From Gilvimarinus sp. DA14 (GTDB lineage Bacteria > Pseudomonadota > Gammaproteobacteria > Pseudomonadales > Cellvibrionaceae), in assembly GCF_024204685.1 (NCBI RefSeq), contig NZ_CP100350.1, positions 3,436,501 to 3,500,500 of the forward strand: a DNA stretch of 64,000 bases, given 5' to 3'. Of this stretch, positions 53,123 through 62,462 are shown in pieces. The stretch's first letter is position 1; every line of letters begins with the position of its first letter. Under the pieces are notes generated by a model. It saw only the letters and a program-made list of their open reading frames with translations. It made no database searches and was not told the DNA's origin. A program made the translations under genes and the position numbers.

Positions 53123-53389
53123 ATTTGTGGTTTAGGTTTTTGGGGCGCCCCAAATATCCACTTCAGCCGAACCTTCCGGTTGATGTGCTGTCTGTTTGGC
53201 CGTACATCGACTTCTATTCTATGGCTTCAAATTGCTGGCTGTAGATGCTTCTGGGTCGTGATCAATAGTTATAGCGTGTTACTATTCTCTGCCTTATTTT
53301 TAAGGGAGTCTCAAGGCAGTATCGTCACGAGGGATAAATTCTCAGCTTGTCTTGTCTCAGTTAAGTTTGTTGGATGAAGGTTTGAAAAT

Positions 53390-54319
53390 ATGCGAGTGAT
53401 ACCAATAATTGCCAGTTCTGCTTTTATGAGTTTTTTGCTTGGTAGTAGTATTGCTGTGGCTGATGAAGTCAAGCCAGATGATGTTTTGCTTACAGCTGGT
53501 GACGTGACTATTACTGTGGGAGATATGCGCCACTATGTTCAAGAGCGTATTGACCATGGTTTGCCCGCTGAACGCTTTGCTGAGCCTGGTGTGGTGCCGC
53601 AGCTAATGGAAAATCTGATGTCTATTCGGACGTTGGCAAATATGGCAAGATCGAACGGTATAAGCGTCGATGAGCGAATGCAGTGGGCGTTGGATGTTGA
53701 ACGTGATCGGCAGCTTTATAATCGGTATGTTCACGATACGGTTGAGGATAAACTGGCCAGCACAAATTGGAATGCTTTGGCCAAAGAAGAATACTTGGCA
53801 AATAAGTCCAATTACCAGCATCCGGCGCAGGTCAGTGTGTCGCATATTCTTGTTGCGGTCTCCAAGGAGCGTAACGAAGAGCAGGCATTGGAACGCATTA
53901 ATGAAGTGGCCAAGTTGCTGGAAGAAGGGAAACCTTTTGAGTCATTAGTTCAGCAGTATTCAGACGATAATGGTTCTTTGAAACAAGATGGCGCTCTTGG
54001 CTATTTCGCCCCTGGACGTATGGTTAGGCCTTTTTCTGACGCTGCGTTTGCCATGGACGAGGTTGGTGACCTTAGTGAACCCGTCAAAACTCGTTTTGGA
54101 TATCATATTATTCGTCTTGACGGACAGCGTCCTGCGGGCACTCTGCCTTTCGATGAAGTTAAGGATGAAATCATAAAAAAACTACAAAAAAATATGGAAT
54201 CAGATCTGAGGACTCAGCTGACGCTTGAGGCGCGCTCGCCCAAAGAATTCGATTTGAATGAAGAAAATCTTAAAGCGCTTGAGTTGGAATATGTAAAGCC
54301 TAAACTACCGATGCCCTAG
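53390..54319 (+). CDS. Periplasmic PpiC-type peptidyl-prolyl isomerase
   Basis: A 309-residue protein with a signal peptide (cut after AVA near residue 25), an N-terminal helical region, and one parvulin domain (about 145-245). The domain runs from VSVSHILVAVSKERN through FESLVQQYSDDNGSLKQDGALGYFAPGRMV to TRFGYHIIRLDG. A lysine- and proline-rich tail follows. It is SurA-like in layout but has one isomerase domain. It stands 58 bp before xpsE on the same strand and is probably in the T2SS transcript, so a role in folding secretin, pseudopilins or substrates is a reasonable inference. Confidence 0.88.
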   Translation: MRVIPIIASSAFMSFLLGSSIAVADEVKPDDVLLTAGDVTITVGDMRHYVQERIDHGLPAERFAEPGVVPQLMENLMSIRTLANMARSNGISVDERMQWALDVERDRQLYNRYVHDTVEDKLASTNWNALAKEEYLANKSNYQHPAQVSVSHILVAVSKERNEEQALERINEVAKLLEEGKPFESLVQQYSDDNGSLKQDGALGYFAPGRMVRPFSDAAFAMDEVGDLSEPVKTRFGYHIIRLDGQRPAGTLPFDEVKDEIIKKLQKNMESDLRTQLTLEARSPKEFDLNEENLKALELEYVKPKLPMP

Positions 54320-54377
54320 CTGGTACTGTGGCTTTTCGTGCTTAATGAATTTTGAATAACAGGTGTGCAGACGAGCT

Positions 54378-56093
54378 ATGAGGTTAGGCGAGTGGTTGGT
54401 TGAAAGAAATAAGCTTTCCGCGCGGGATGTTGAGCGTGCACTTCTGGCTCAATCGGAAATGGGAGGCTATCTAGGTCAGGTATTGGTTAAGCTTGGGCTA
54501 GTAGCGGAGCAAGATGTAGCTCATGCGCTGGTCGATCTGCTGGGGGTGCGTTTGCTCGCAGAAGTAGATTATCCGGCAGAGCCAGTAGAGATCGCTCAAT
54601 TGTCCGAGAGTTTCTTGCTTAGTAATGGTGTTGTACCGGTAGCAGCTCCCTCTGACACGTCTAATGCTTGGCAATTTGTGTCTGTGATACCGCAGGACGA
54701 GTATATCTTGAAAGCTCTCAAGATGGCTCTGGGCGAGCAGGTAGATGTGCATTTGGGGTTAGAGGCGGATGTGGCCAACGCCTTGAAACTCCGTCAGGAT
54801 TCAGGTGAGGATGAAGACGAAGATGATGCTGGCTCTTCGCTAGGTGGCGTGGATGACGATGAATTTGTCGAGCACCTGAAAGATTTGGCCAGTGAGGCTC
54901 CGGTCATTCGATTGGTGAATCAAATTATCCACCGGGCGTTAGACTTGGGCGCCTCAGATATACATGTTGAGCCGTTTGATGGCGCATTACACTTGCGCTA
55001 TCGAGTAGACGGTGTGATTCAGAGTATGCCTGATGCACCTTCACTTGATCTTGCCCCAGCCATAGCGTCGCGGATTAAGCTGCTGGCGCATATGAATATC
55101 GCCGAACGGCGCTTGCCGCAGGATGGCCGTATTATGACCCGTGTCAAAGGCCACGAGCTTGATTTACGGGTGTCTACGATTCCAACAGTGCACGGTGAAA
55201 GCATTGTGATGCGGGTTCTTGATCGTGAGAGTATCCAGTTAAGTCTTGAGAGTATGGGATTTTCTGCGCGAACTCTGGAAAGTTATCGTCACTTGCTCGC
55301 CAAGCCTCATGGTGTTTTGCTTGTTACAGGGCCTACTGGCTCGGGTAAGACCACTACATTGTATGCGTCGCTTGCAACCCTCGATGCTAGTGAGTTAAAA
55401 ATCATAACTGTCGAAGACCCGGTTGAATATCAGTTAGATGGTGTAAATCAGATCCAGGTTCAATCACAAATCGAGCTTACTTTCGCGCGTTCTTTGCGTG
55501 CCATCTTGCGACAAGATCCTGACATAATAATGATAGGTGAAATGCGTGATGGCGAAACGGCTCAAATTGCTGTGCAATCGGCGTTAACCGGTCACTTAGT
55601 GTTGTCAACTCTCCATACAAATACTGCTGCTGGCGCGATTACCCGGTTAGAAGATATGGGCATCGAGCGCTACCTTATTACTTCATCAGTTAACGGCGTA
55701 TTGGCGCAACGCTTGGTCCGGACCTTGTGTAAAAGTTGCCGTGTAGCAAAGCCCGTTGACGCCTCGGAAGCGAAACGGCTTGGCTTGGATCGTTTTTTAG
55801 TTGAGGGCGAGTCGCAAATTTATGTGCCGCAAGGGTGTTCTGAATGCAAACAGTCTGGATATCGTGGGCGCACTGCTATTCACGAGCTATTTGTTATGGA
55901 TAGCGCGATGCACAGAGCGATTCAGGCTGGCTATGATGCCACCTTATTACACGAGGAGGCGCGTAAGGGCGGGATGTTAACACTCTTTGAGGATGGGTTG
56001 CGTAAAGTTGCGGCCGGTGAAACATCGCTGGAAGAAGTTTTGCGTGTCACCCAAGATCAAAATGAAAGCGTAGACGTAGACATCGCATCCTAG
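54378..56093 (+). CDS. xpsE: Type II secretion ATPase GspE/XpsE
   Basis: Cytoplasmic hexameric ATPase that powers pseudopilus assembly. The N-terminal T2SSE domain (about 1-145) binds GspL. The motor domain has Walker A GPTGSGKTT near 317-325, aspartate and histidine boxes, and the Walker B region DPDIIMIGEMRDGETA. A tetracysteine zinc site follows (CKSC near 451 and CSEC near 485). GTG at 54363 is in frame upstream, but ATG 54378 gives the family start MRLGEWLVERN; product 571 residues. First of eleven genes in the order E-F-G-H-I-J-K-L-M-N-D, that of the Xanthomonas xps locus. Confidence 0.96.
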   Translation: MRLGEWLVERNKLSARDVERALLAQSEMGGYLGQVLVKLGLVAEQDVAHALVDLLGVRLLAEVDYPAEPVEIAQLSESFLLSNGVVPVAAPSDTSNAWQFVSVIPQDEYILKALKMALGEQVDVHLGLEADVANALKLRQDSGEDEDEDDAGSSLGGVDDDEFVEHLKDLASEAPVIRLVNQIIHRALDLGASDIHVEPFDGALHLRYRVDGVIQSMPDAPSLDLAPAIASRIKLLAHMNIAERRLPQDGRIMTRVKGHELDLRVSTIPTVHGESIVMRVLDRESIQLSLESMGFSARTLESYRHLLAKPHGVLLVTGPTGSGKTTTLYASLATLDASELKIITVEDPVEYQLDGVNQIQVQSQIELTFARSLRAILRQDPDIIMIGEMRDGETAQIAVQSALTGHLVLSTLHTNTAAGAITRLEDMGIERYLITSSVNGVLAQRLVRTLCKSCRVAKPVDASEAKRLGLDRFLVEGESQIYVPQGCSECKQSGYRGRTAIHELFVMDSAMHRAIQAGYDATLLHEEARKGGMLTLFEDGLRKVAAGETSLEEVLRVTQDQNESVDVDIAS

Positions 56094-56247
56094 CTAACGC
56101 CTATTAATAGGATTTTAAAAGAAGGTTTACTGACATTGGAATGCTGTAGGTTTTGTTAACTCTTTGGTCGCGGAGTTGTTCATATGCTTGATCAACAAGC
56201 AATCTTACGTGTCTGTTTATTTAATAGTATCTGGTGCCGCTTAAAAT

Positions 56248-57450
56248 ATGCCGAGTTTTCATTATAAGGCAGCGAGAGCTGATGGAAGTGTAGTTAGCGG
56301 AACGCTAGAGTCGATTTCCAGTGATACGGCCAATCGAGACTTGCGCAACCAAGGGCTTGTTGTGCTGTCCATAAAGGCTGATATAGGTGATCGTTCCGAT
56401 ATAAGTGGCAAGGTAAAGTTCGGGCCCAATCAGGTGTTGTCCTTTACCAGTGAGTTGGCGGTTTTGCTGCGTGCAGGATTACCGATAGATCGCGCCCTTA
56501 AGGTACTTATTGATATGAGTGCAACGCCTGGGCTTCGGGGTGTCATTGAGGGGCTGCTTAAAACGGTCAAAGGAGGTAAGGGGCTAAGTCAAGCGTTGCA
56601 GGATCAGCCGGATTACTTTGATGATTTTTATGTCAACATGGTTCGCTCGGGTGAAGCGAGTGGTAATTTAGCGGGTGTTTTGGCTCGTCTAGCGGCCCAG
56701 CTAGAGAGATCCAAACAGGTTCGCTCTAGTGTTATTTCAGCGCTTATTTACCCGGCAATATTGGCTGTGATCGCTGTGATTTCAGTTCTGGTGATGCTTG
56801 GGTTTGTTGTGCCCCAGTTTGAGGCGTTGTTTGAAGATATGGGGGAGGCGTTGCCGTTGTTGACGCAATGGGTCATCGCCGGTGGTGAGGCTATAAAGAA
56901 TTATGGCTGGCTACTTGTTTTACTTGTGGCAGGCTTTATTTGGGCGCTTCGTCGCTGGTTACGTCAACCTCGGGGTAAGCAGTGGCTGGATAAAACAGTG
57001 CTGAAGCTGCCTATTCTAGGTGCTGTTACTTTTAAATATGAAATAGCCCGTTTTTCTCGAACAATGGGTACCTTACAAGCCAGTGGCGTGTCGGTTCTGA
57101 AGTCTTTAAATATTGCTGTATCCACTGTGGGCAATGGTGTTGTCAGGGGAGCGCTGGAATCACTCTCTCCAGAGGTTAAGCGCGGTGGGCGGATGTCACA
57201 TGCGCTGGCGGAAGCAAAGATGTTTTCCCCTATGATGATTCAAATGGTAAGAGTAGGTGAGGAATCTGGCCGTCTGGATGAGATGCTGCTGGAGCTTGCG
57301 CGAGTCTATGATGACGAGGTATCTAATGGTGTTAAGCGAAGCCTTACCTTGCTGGAGCCGATTTTAATATTGGGCATGGGGGGGATGATTGGATTTATCA
57401 TTGTGGCTATTTTAATGGGCATACTATCGGTTAACGATTTGGCAGCGTAA
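56248..57450 (+). CDS. xpsF: Type II secretion inner-membrane platform protein GspF/XpsF
   Basis: Inner membrane core of the secretion machine, linking ATPase to pseudopilus. The 400 residues carry two repeated T2SSF domains (about 67-195 and 270-395) and three membrane helices near 170-190, 222-240 and 372-395. Typical features are FTSELAVLLRAGLPIDRAL and FSRTMGTLQASGVSVLKSL, the two copies of the family repeat. It starts PSFHYKAARADGSVVSG. A 154-bp gap separates it from xpsE with no clear feature. Confidence 0.96.
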   Translation: MPSFHYKAARADGSVVSGTLESISSDTANRDLRNQGLVVLSIKADIGDRSDISGKVKFGPNQVLSFTSELAVLLRAGLPIDRALKVLIDMSATPGLRGVIEGLLKTVKGGKGLSQALQDQPDYFDDFYVNMVRSGEASGNLAGVLARLAAQLERSKQVRSSVISALIYPAILAVIAVISVLVMLGFVVPQFEALFEDMGEALPLLTQWVIAGGEAIKNYGWLLVLLVAGFIWALRRWLRQPRGKQWLDKTVLKLPILGAVTFKYEIARFSRTMGTLQASGVSVLKSLNIAVSTVGNGVVRGALESLSPEVKRGGRMSHALAEAKMFSPMMIQMVRVGEESGRLDEMLLELARVYDDEVSNGVKRSLTLLEPILILGMGGMIGFIIVAILMGILSVNDLAA

Positions 57451-57480
57451 AAGAACTTTTAGGTGATATAGGTGTTGGGT

Positions 57481-57903
57481 ATGAATAATAGAAATCAGCG
57501 CGGTTTTACTTTGGTAGAGCTGTTGGTGGTCTTGGCTATCATCGGCTTATTGGCTGGCCTTGTTGGTCCTAGGGTTTTAAACCAGCTGGGCGGAGCAAAA
57601 TCCAAAACGGCAAAGGTGCAGATTCGGGATTTTGAGTCCGCTCTAGAAATTTACAGTTTGGACACTGGGCATTTCCCTACATCCGAGCAGGGACTGGAGG
57701 CGCTAGTGACTAACCCGGGAAATGTTACTGGCTGGAATGGCCCTTATTTAAAGCGTAATGATTTGCCTCAAGATCCTTGGAATAATAACTACCATTATCG
57801 CTTTCCCGGGGAAAAAGCTGAATTTGATATCTATTCATTTGGTGCTGATGGGAAAGCTGGAGGGGAAGGCGATAATAAGGATATAGGCAACTGGCAGTTG
57901 TAA
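57481..57903 (+). CDS. xpsG: Major pseudopilin GspG/XpsG
   Basis: Main subunit of the pseudopilus. The prepilin signal RGFTLVELLVVLAIIGLLAGLVGPR is near the N-terminus, with cleavage after glycine and the glutamate at +5 of the mature chain. The C-terminal half has the calcium-loop hallmarks of the family: GWNGPYLKRNDLPQDPWNNNYHYR and DIYSFGADGKAGGEGDNKDIGNW. The start is ATG 57481 (140 residues); GTG 57472 is an in-frame alternative with a better spaced AGGTGA. Confidence 0.96.
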   Translation: MNNRNQRGFTLVELLVVLAIIGLLAGLVGPRVLNQLGGAKSKTAKVQIRDFESALEIYSLDTGHFPTSEQGLEALVTNPGNVTGWNGPYLKRNDLPQDPWNNNYHYRFPGEKAEFDIYSFGADGKAGGEGDNKDIGNWQL

Positions 57904-57914
57904 TTAAGCTCGCT

Positions 57915-58391
57915 ATGAACGCTCGTGCTGCTAATCCAGGTATCACTTCTGGTTTTACGCTGCTGGAACTAATGGTTGCGTTGGCTATTGCGGCCGTATT
58001 GATGGCGGCGGCTGTTCCGGCTGCTAATAAGATGTATGCAAGTATGCAGTATCGCGGTGCGGTGGCCGAGGTTAAGTCTATGCTAGAGGCCGGGCGTTAC
58101 CAAGCCAGTACTACCGGTGACACGACAGTGATGCTTATTAAGCCTAAAGAGCGCAAGTTAACTGTGGGAAGTCGCTCTGAGGTATTACCCAATAGTATTA
58201 CCATTGATGTGATATCCGCTGCAGAGTTGCGTCCCGATTCTGACACAGCAGCTATTCAGTTTTACCCGGATGGAAGTTCCTCTGGCGGGACTATTACCCT
58301 GACTCGCAATACAGGCCAAGCTGTAACCTTGAGTATCGGTTGGCTCTTGGGCGAGGTGGAACAAATATCAGCAATTAAGTCTGACAGATGA
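57915..58391 (+). CDS. xpsH: Minor pseudopilin GspH/XpsH
   Basis: A 158-residue minor pseudopilin. The N-terminal signal SGFTLLELMVALAIAAVLMAAAVPA has the glutamate at +5, and a GspH-type domain follows with AVAEVKSMLEAGRYQA and FYPDGSSSGGTITL. Minor pseudopilins H, I, J and K form the tip that starts the pseudopilus. Its stop overlaps the next gene by 4 bp. Confidence 0.92.
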   Translation: MNARAANPGITSGFTLLELMVALAIAAVLMAAAVPAANKMYASMQYRGAVAEVKSMLEAGRYQASTTGDTTVMLIKPKERKLTVGSRSEVLPNSITIDVISAAELRPDSDTAAIQFYPDGSSSGGTITLTRNTGQAVTLSIGWLLGEVEQISAIKSDR

Positions 58392-58780
58392 TGCATAGCT
58401 TAAAGAGAGGCTGTCAGTCAGGGTTTTCGTTACTCGAAATGATGGTGGCGGTCTCCATTTTAGGGATTTCCCTTGGCTTGCTCTATCAGGCAGCCGGTGG
58501 CGCCGCCCGCACAGTCAATATAAGTGAGGAATATGCTTACGCTGTAATGGTTGCGCAAACTGTGCTTGCCGATCATAGCACCATGATGCCAGAAGGGGAG
58601 AGTGACAGTGGCGTTACGGAAGATGGCTTTCGCTGGCAGATTAGCAGTAATCCGGTGGTCATTAGTGCGGAAGAGGAGCCACGTTTACATAACGTTAGGG
58701 TGACTGTGACCTGGGGCTTGGGGCGTACTCCAAGACAATACAGCTTAGACTCTATTGTCCCTGTGGTCGTGCCTGAATGA
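58388..58780 (+). CDS. xpsI: Minor pseudopilin GspI/XpsI
   Basis: A 130-residue pseudopilin with signal SGFSLLEMMVAVSILGISLGLLYQA and glutamate at +5. The small C-terminal domain (FRWQISSNPVV, VRVTVTWG) fits GspI. It is coupled by 4-bp overlaps to both xpsH and xpsJ. GspI is the core of the pseudopilus tip complex. Confidence 0.92.
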   Translation: MMHSLKRGCQSGFSLLEMMVAVSILGISLGLLYQAAGGAARTVNISEEYAYAVMVAQTVLADHSTMMPEGESDSGVTEDGFRWQISSNPVVISAEEEPRLHNVRVTVTWGLGRTPRQYSLDSIVPVVVPE

Positions 58781-59370
58781 AGCGCCAAAGGTCAAAAGGT
58801 TTCACTCTCGTCGAGGTGGTGGTGGCGATCACGGTCTTGTCACTGATTGTGCTGGCAACTGTAACTGCTATGCAAACTTTGGGCGTGAGTCGTCAGCGTG
58901 TGCAACAGCACGCTGACACTGTGGCCGAGATGCGTGCAGTTACCCAATTTATCCGGCGTACGCTGGAACAGGCAAAACCAGTATATGTGTACGAATCGGG
59001 CCGCCCTTTGGGGCAATATTTTTATGGTAGCAACAGTCAGTTGCTGTTTGCAGCCCCGTTGCCCATTCCTGGGCGAAATGGTGGAATAACATCCTTGCGC
59101 CTGCACGTGGATGATAGTCGTCAATTGTTGGTGCAGTTATTGGATCAGCCTACAACTGATTTGCAAGCCGTCGATGAAGGAGAGGCGTATTTACTGGCCT
59201 CCGGTATCACGGCTTTCGAAGTTAGTTATCGTGAAAACCGAGCGGCGCCTTGGCAGGAATCCTGGGGAATCGGCGGGCAGATTCCCAGCCCTCCAGGTCA
59301 CGTCCGTATTAGAATACGCCAGGGGGAACGTTTTTGGCCCACTATCATTGTCGCTGTGGCTCAGCTTTAA
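58777..59370 (+). CDS. xpsJ: Minor pseudopilin GspJ/XpsJ
   Basis: A 197-residue pseudopilin with signal KGFTLVEVVVAITVLSLIVLATVTA and glutamate at +5. The larger C-terminal domain (FIRRTLEQAKPVY, LLASGITAFEVSYREN, PPGHVRIRIRQGERFWP) matches GspJ. It overlaps xpsI by 4 bp and precedes xpsK by 12 bp. Confidence 0.93.
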   Translation: MKRQRSKGFTLVEVVVAITVLSLIVLATVTAMQTLGVSRQRVQQHADTVAEMRAVTQFIRRTLEQAKPVYVYESGRPLGQYFYGSNSQLLFAAPLPIPGRNGGITSLRLHVDDSRQLLVQLLDQPTTDLQAVDEGEAYLLASGITAFEVSYRENRAAPWQESWGIGGQIPSPPGHVRIRIRQGERFWPTIIVAVAQL

Positions 59371-59382
59371 CGTGATGCTGTG

Positions 59383-60273
59383 ATGAAATCGATCAGTGAG
59401 AGCAACTTGGGTCAATTGATTCAGCGGCACCGCTGCCCTCCGAAGTTTAGGCAGCTGCAGGGTGGAATGGCTTTAGCTATTCTGCTGTGGTTTATTGCCG
59501 CCCTGACGATCCTAGTTAGCGGGGTTGCGGTGGTAGCGAAGGTCGAAAGTCGTACCGCTAAAGCGCAAATGGCCATGGCCAGAGTCGCGGCGGCAGGGGA
59601 TGGGGCTGCATTGCTCTATATGGAGACAAGAGCCGCGCTTAAGGCCAGTATCGAAGATGAGGATGCCAGGCCTCTGCAAGGCGTGTTTCAAGTTGGGGCA
59701 ATGCAGGTGCACGTGCGAGCTGTGCCAGTTTCGGGTTTGATCAATCTGCTTAAAGCGCCAGAGGATGTCTTGCTGCAGCTCTTTCGTTATGGGGCTGGTG
59801 TGCCCGACGGGCGCGCTCAACGATTGACTGCATCTGTGGTAGAGTGGCGCCGGCGTAAGCTTGAAAAACGCCAGATGTTGCATGCCTCCGACACTTTTTC
59901 CCGGGTGCAGGTGCTTGAAGATGTCATGTCTGCAGAAGGAGTGACACGGGATGTATTCGAACGGATCCGTTACTTGAGTTACGCCTCGATGGCGGGTAGC
60001 TCTGAGGTTAATCTAGCGGCCGCGCCTGTGGAAGTTCTAAGAGTTTTGGCTGGTGGCAATTCAGCCTTATATCAAGAGTTTTTAGCGGCTCAGCGCCAAC
60101 AACGGGGCGCTGGTGGCGGTGGGCAGATGCGTATAGATACACGTGCCATCAGCGGTTCTCGGGCTTATCAGCGTTCGGTATGGATCAAGCCTAGTGCGAT
60201 TCTGGGGGGCGGCTGGAACATATACCGGAAGTTTTCTGTGCATGGTGTGCCCAGTGTTGAGTTTGATGAGTAA
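59383..60273 (+). CDS. xpsK: Minor pseudopilin GspK/XpsK
   Basis: The large tip pseudopilin (296 residues from ATG 59383). After a leader of about 28 residues the signal reads QGGMALAILLWFIAALTILVSGV and lacks the +5 glutamate, as is normal for GspK because it caps the pseudopilus. The body has the helical insertion (LLQLFRYGAGVPDGRAQRLTASVVEWR) and LSYASMAGSSEVNLAAAPVEVLRVL. An in-frame GTG lies directly before the chosen ATG. The leader is longer than usual. Confidence 0.93.
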   Translation: MKSISESNLGQLIQRHRCPPKFRQLQGGMALAILLWFIAALTILVSGVAVVAKVESRTAKAQMAMARVAAAGDGAALLYMETRAALKASIEDEDARPLQGVFQVGAMQVHVRAVPVSGLINLLKAPEDVLLQLFRYGAGVPDGRAQRLTASVVEWRRRKLEKRQMLHASDTFSRVQVLEDVMSAEGVTRDVFERIRYLSYASMAGSSEVNLAAAPVEVLRVLAGGNSALYQEFLAAQRQQRGAGGGGQMRIDTRAISGSRAYQRSVWIKPSAILGGGWNIYRKFSVHGVPSVEFDE

Positions 60274-60276
60274 TTT

Positions 60277-61284
60277 ATGAGTGAACAAACGAGTCAATGG
60301 GTTCTGTTTGGTTATGATTTGCGAGGCCTCTGGCAATCATTTCGCGGGGCGTGGCGGGAAGTGTTCTGGGCCCAAGGCGCGCCCTTGCGAGAATTGATTG
60401 ATGAGCCGGTAGCATTAAAATCGCCAGACGGTACCACAGAGCTTAAGGGGCGCGGTAGCGGTAATATTGCTGCTACCGCAATATTACTTCCTGATAGCAT
60501 GGTGTTGAGCAAAAGCTTAATCGTGCCCAGAATGGCCGGGATAGCCCCCTCATCTGTAGTTGCGAATGAAGTTGTAGCGGCTAGCCCTTTTGGTGCTGAT
60601 GACACTGCTTTTGGTTGGCGCGTGCTCGACAGTGATGCCTCAAAATCAGTTATAGGTGTCGCCATTGTTAGTAAGTCAGCCGTCATGAATCATGTACACC
60701 AATCCCGCCCAGAGGCTGCGGTAAACTCTATTGAAGTTTGGTCGGTGGTGGGAGACCAGTACATTGTATTGTCGGGGTTCGGCGAGCACGAGCGAAATAG
60801 CCGCTATCGTCGTCGATTGCAGAAAGTGGCAGTATTAGTTTCGCTTGCAAGCTTGTCGGTGCTTCTATCGGTAGCAGTGCCTGTGACTTATAAATACTAC
60901 GATCTCGCGTCGACTCAGGCCGCTTATTACGATATTCAGCAGCAAGCTAAAGAAATTGTTGAGCTTCGAACTAGTCTAGCCAATGTGAACCGATATATAG
61001 ATGAGCTAAACAGTACACAGGAGAATGTGTCGAACCCAATGTTTGTACTGAACTTGTTGAGTGAAAGGTTGCCGGATGACGCGTGGCTGACGAGTTTTGA
61101 ACAGGAGGGGGATTCGGTAACTATTGATGGTATTGCGGATAATGGTGCAACGTTAATGCAGGAGATCTCGCAGTACCCAAGTGTACAGAATGTGCGTGCA
61201 GTGAGTGGTATTCGCAAAGTTGGTAATAACGATGAAAAAGAGCGCTATAGCTTTGCCTTCACGGTTGCGGAAGGAACACCTTAA
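60277..61284 (+). CDS. xpsL: Type II secretion protein GspL/XpsL
   Basis: Bitopic inner membrane protein connecting GspE to the periplasmic parts. The 335 residues comprise a cytoplasmic actin-like domain (about 1-180), one membrane helix (about 187-207), and a periplasmic part with a coiled region and a PilN-like ferredoxin fold (about 255-330, with LLSERLPDDAWLTSFEQEGDSVTIDG). It is shorter than E. coli-type GspL (about 400) but in line with Xps-type proteins. Its stop shares a base with the xpsM start. Confidence 0.9.
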   Translation: MSEQTSQWVLFGYDLRGLWQSFRGAWREVFWAQGAPLRELIDEPVALKSPDGTTELKGRGSGNIAATAILLPDSMVLSKSLIVPRMAGIAPSSVVANEVVAASPFGADDTAFGWRVLDSDASKSVIGVAIVSKSAVMNHVHQSRPEAAVNSIEVWSVVGDQYIVLSGFGEHERNSRYRRRLQKVAVLVSLASLSVLLSVAVPVTYKYYDLASTQAAYYDIQQQAKEIVELRTSLANVNRYIDELNSTQENVSNPMFVLNLLSERLPDDAWLTSFEQEGDSVTIDGIADNGATLMQEISQYPSVQNVRAVSGIRKVGNNDEKERYSFAFTVAEGTP

Positions 61285-61868
61285 TGTTGAACAAAGCGAT
61301 TTGGCGTAAACCTGAATATGTGGTTGTCGGATGTACCTTCGGCTTTCTTCTTCTTGTTGCGTTGTATGTGATTTTAGCGTTGCTTTTCAAATGGTATCAA
61401 TACAGCGCCAGCGTAGCTGATATTGAGCCGAAATATGCAAGATTGGCTGGACTTGTTCAGTCTGAAGCTCAGTTGCGGGAGTTGGAGCAAGAAGGGCGTG
61501 AGTCCTTAGAGTCGCTAGTTTACGCGGCTTCTGAAAATACTAATACGGTGGCGACCAAGTTGCAGCAGCAGGCGAGAAATATTTTTTCGGTGGCAGGGCT
61601 GGAAGTCAGCGCTAGCCAGATTTCTCGCGCGAAACAAAGGGATGGGTTTATTCATATTAATATCGCTTTGAATGCCGATGGAACTTTGGATTCACTTGCT
61701 AAGGCATTTGAAGAAATTAAGCAGGCCCGACCTAAAATTTTTGTGAGCAAAGTGATTGTGCAGCCAAAGCGTCGGCGGAGTACAAACGAGCCACAACTAA
61801 TCGAAGTGCGTGCGCAGCTGAGAAGTTTGCAAGCGGGGGGGCAAGGTGCCGAACAACAATCTTACTAG
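61284..61868 (+). CDS. xpsM: Type II secretion protein GspM/XpsM
   Basis: A 194-residue bitopic protein with a short cytoplasmic N-terminus and a membrane helix at about 13-35. A coiled-coil (IEPKYARLAGLVQSEAQLRELEQEG) leads to a ferredoxin-like domain typical of the GspMb variety (about 90-175). It stabilises XpsL. Its 3' end overlaps xpsN by 23 bp. Confidence 0.88.
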   Translation: MLNKAIWRKPEYVVVGCTFGFLLLVALYVILALLFKWYQYSASVADIEPKYARLAGLVQSEAQLRELEQEGRESLESLVYAASENTNTVATKLQQQARNIFSVAGLEVSASQISRAKQRDGFIHINIALNADGTLDSLAKAFEEIKQARPKIFVSKVIVQPKRRRSTNEPQLIEVRAQLRSLQAGGQGAEQQSY

Positions 61869-62442
61869 GCTAATTGCCGCGGAAACACCTTTTTTAAATC
61901 GTTTAATATTGCTCGTAATGGTGCTTGTTTCTGTGTTTTTCGGGTTGGTGGTAATTGCGGTCATTGTCTACGGAGCAAAGAGCTTGCCTTCACCTATTGT
62001 TCCTGCCGCAGGAGTGTTGACAGTTTCTAGCTACAACGCGGGCGAAGGCGATTCAAATTACAGTGCTCTTTTAGAACGGCCAGTGTTTTGGCGTGAACGT
62101 ACACCCTACACGCCTCCGCCGGAGAAGCCAAAAAAAGAAGTTGTTGTGGCAGCTCCAAAACAAAATACCAATATTGAAGATATGCAGCTCATAGGTGTAT
62201 TTGCTGCCGGCTCTGAATCTAGCGTCACCTTGCGCTACAAAGGTGATACTCATCACCTGCGGGTGGACGATGATTTAGCTGGCTGGACACTTTTGAGTGT
62301 GATGGCGAAAGGTGCTCTTTTTGGGCAGACCGACACTTTAGACGGTGACCTTGTGACTGCTCAAATTGAACTGGATCATGGGCCCTCGCTGCCAACCCAA
62401 TGGCAGGGCGGTCACCCTTTTGAAGGGCAGAAACAAAATTGA
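61846..62442 (+). CDS. xpsN: XpsN, GspC-like homology-region protein without PDZ domain
   Basis: A 198-residue bitopic protein. A membrane helix lies at about 20-44, a proline- and lysine-rich linker follows (TPYTPPPEKPKKE), and the periplasmic HR domain of GspC covers about 105-170 (MQLIGVFAAGSESSVTLRYKGDTHHLRVDDDLAGWTL). GspC couples the inner membrane platform to the secretin. No PDZ or coiled domain follows, as in Xanthomonas XpsN, which fills the GspC role. The start is GTG 61846 inside xpsM. No separate gspC lies at the front of the locus. Confidence 0.87.
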   Translation: MPNNNLTRLIAAETPFLNRLILLVMVLVSVFFGLVVIAVIVYGAKSLPSPIVPAAGVLTVSSYNAGEGDSNYSALLERPVFWRERTPYTPPPEKPKKEVVVAAPKQNTNIEDMQLIGVFAAGSESSVTLRYKGDTHHLRVDDDLAGWTLLSVMAKGALFGQTDTLDGDLVTAQIELDHGPSLPTQWQGGHPFEGQKQN

Positions 62443-62462
62443 ATTTGCGCGAAGAGAACTTC

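Noticed and set aside
53075-53377. 100-codon frame between the polyserine protein and PpiC genes
   Set aside because: It runs through a perfect 12-bp terminator hairpin and has no ribosome site.
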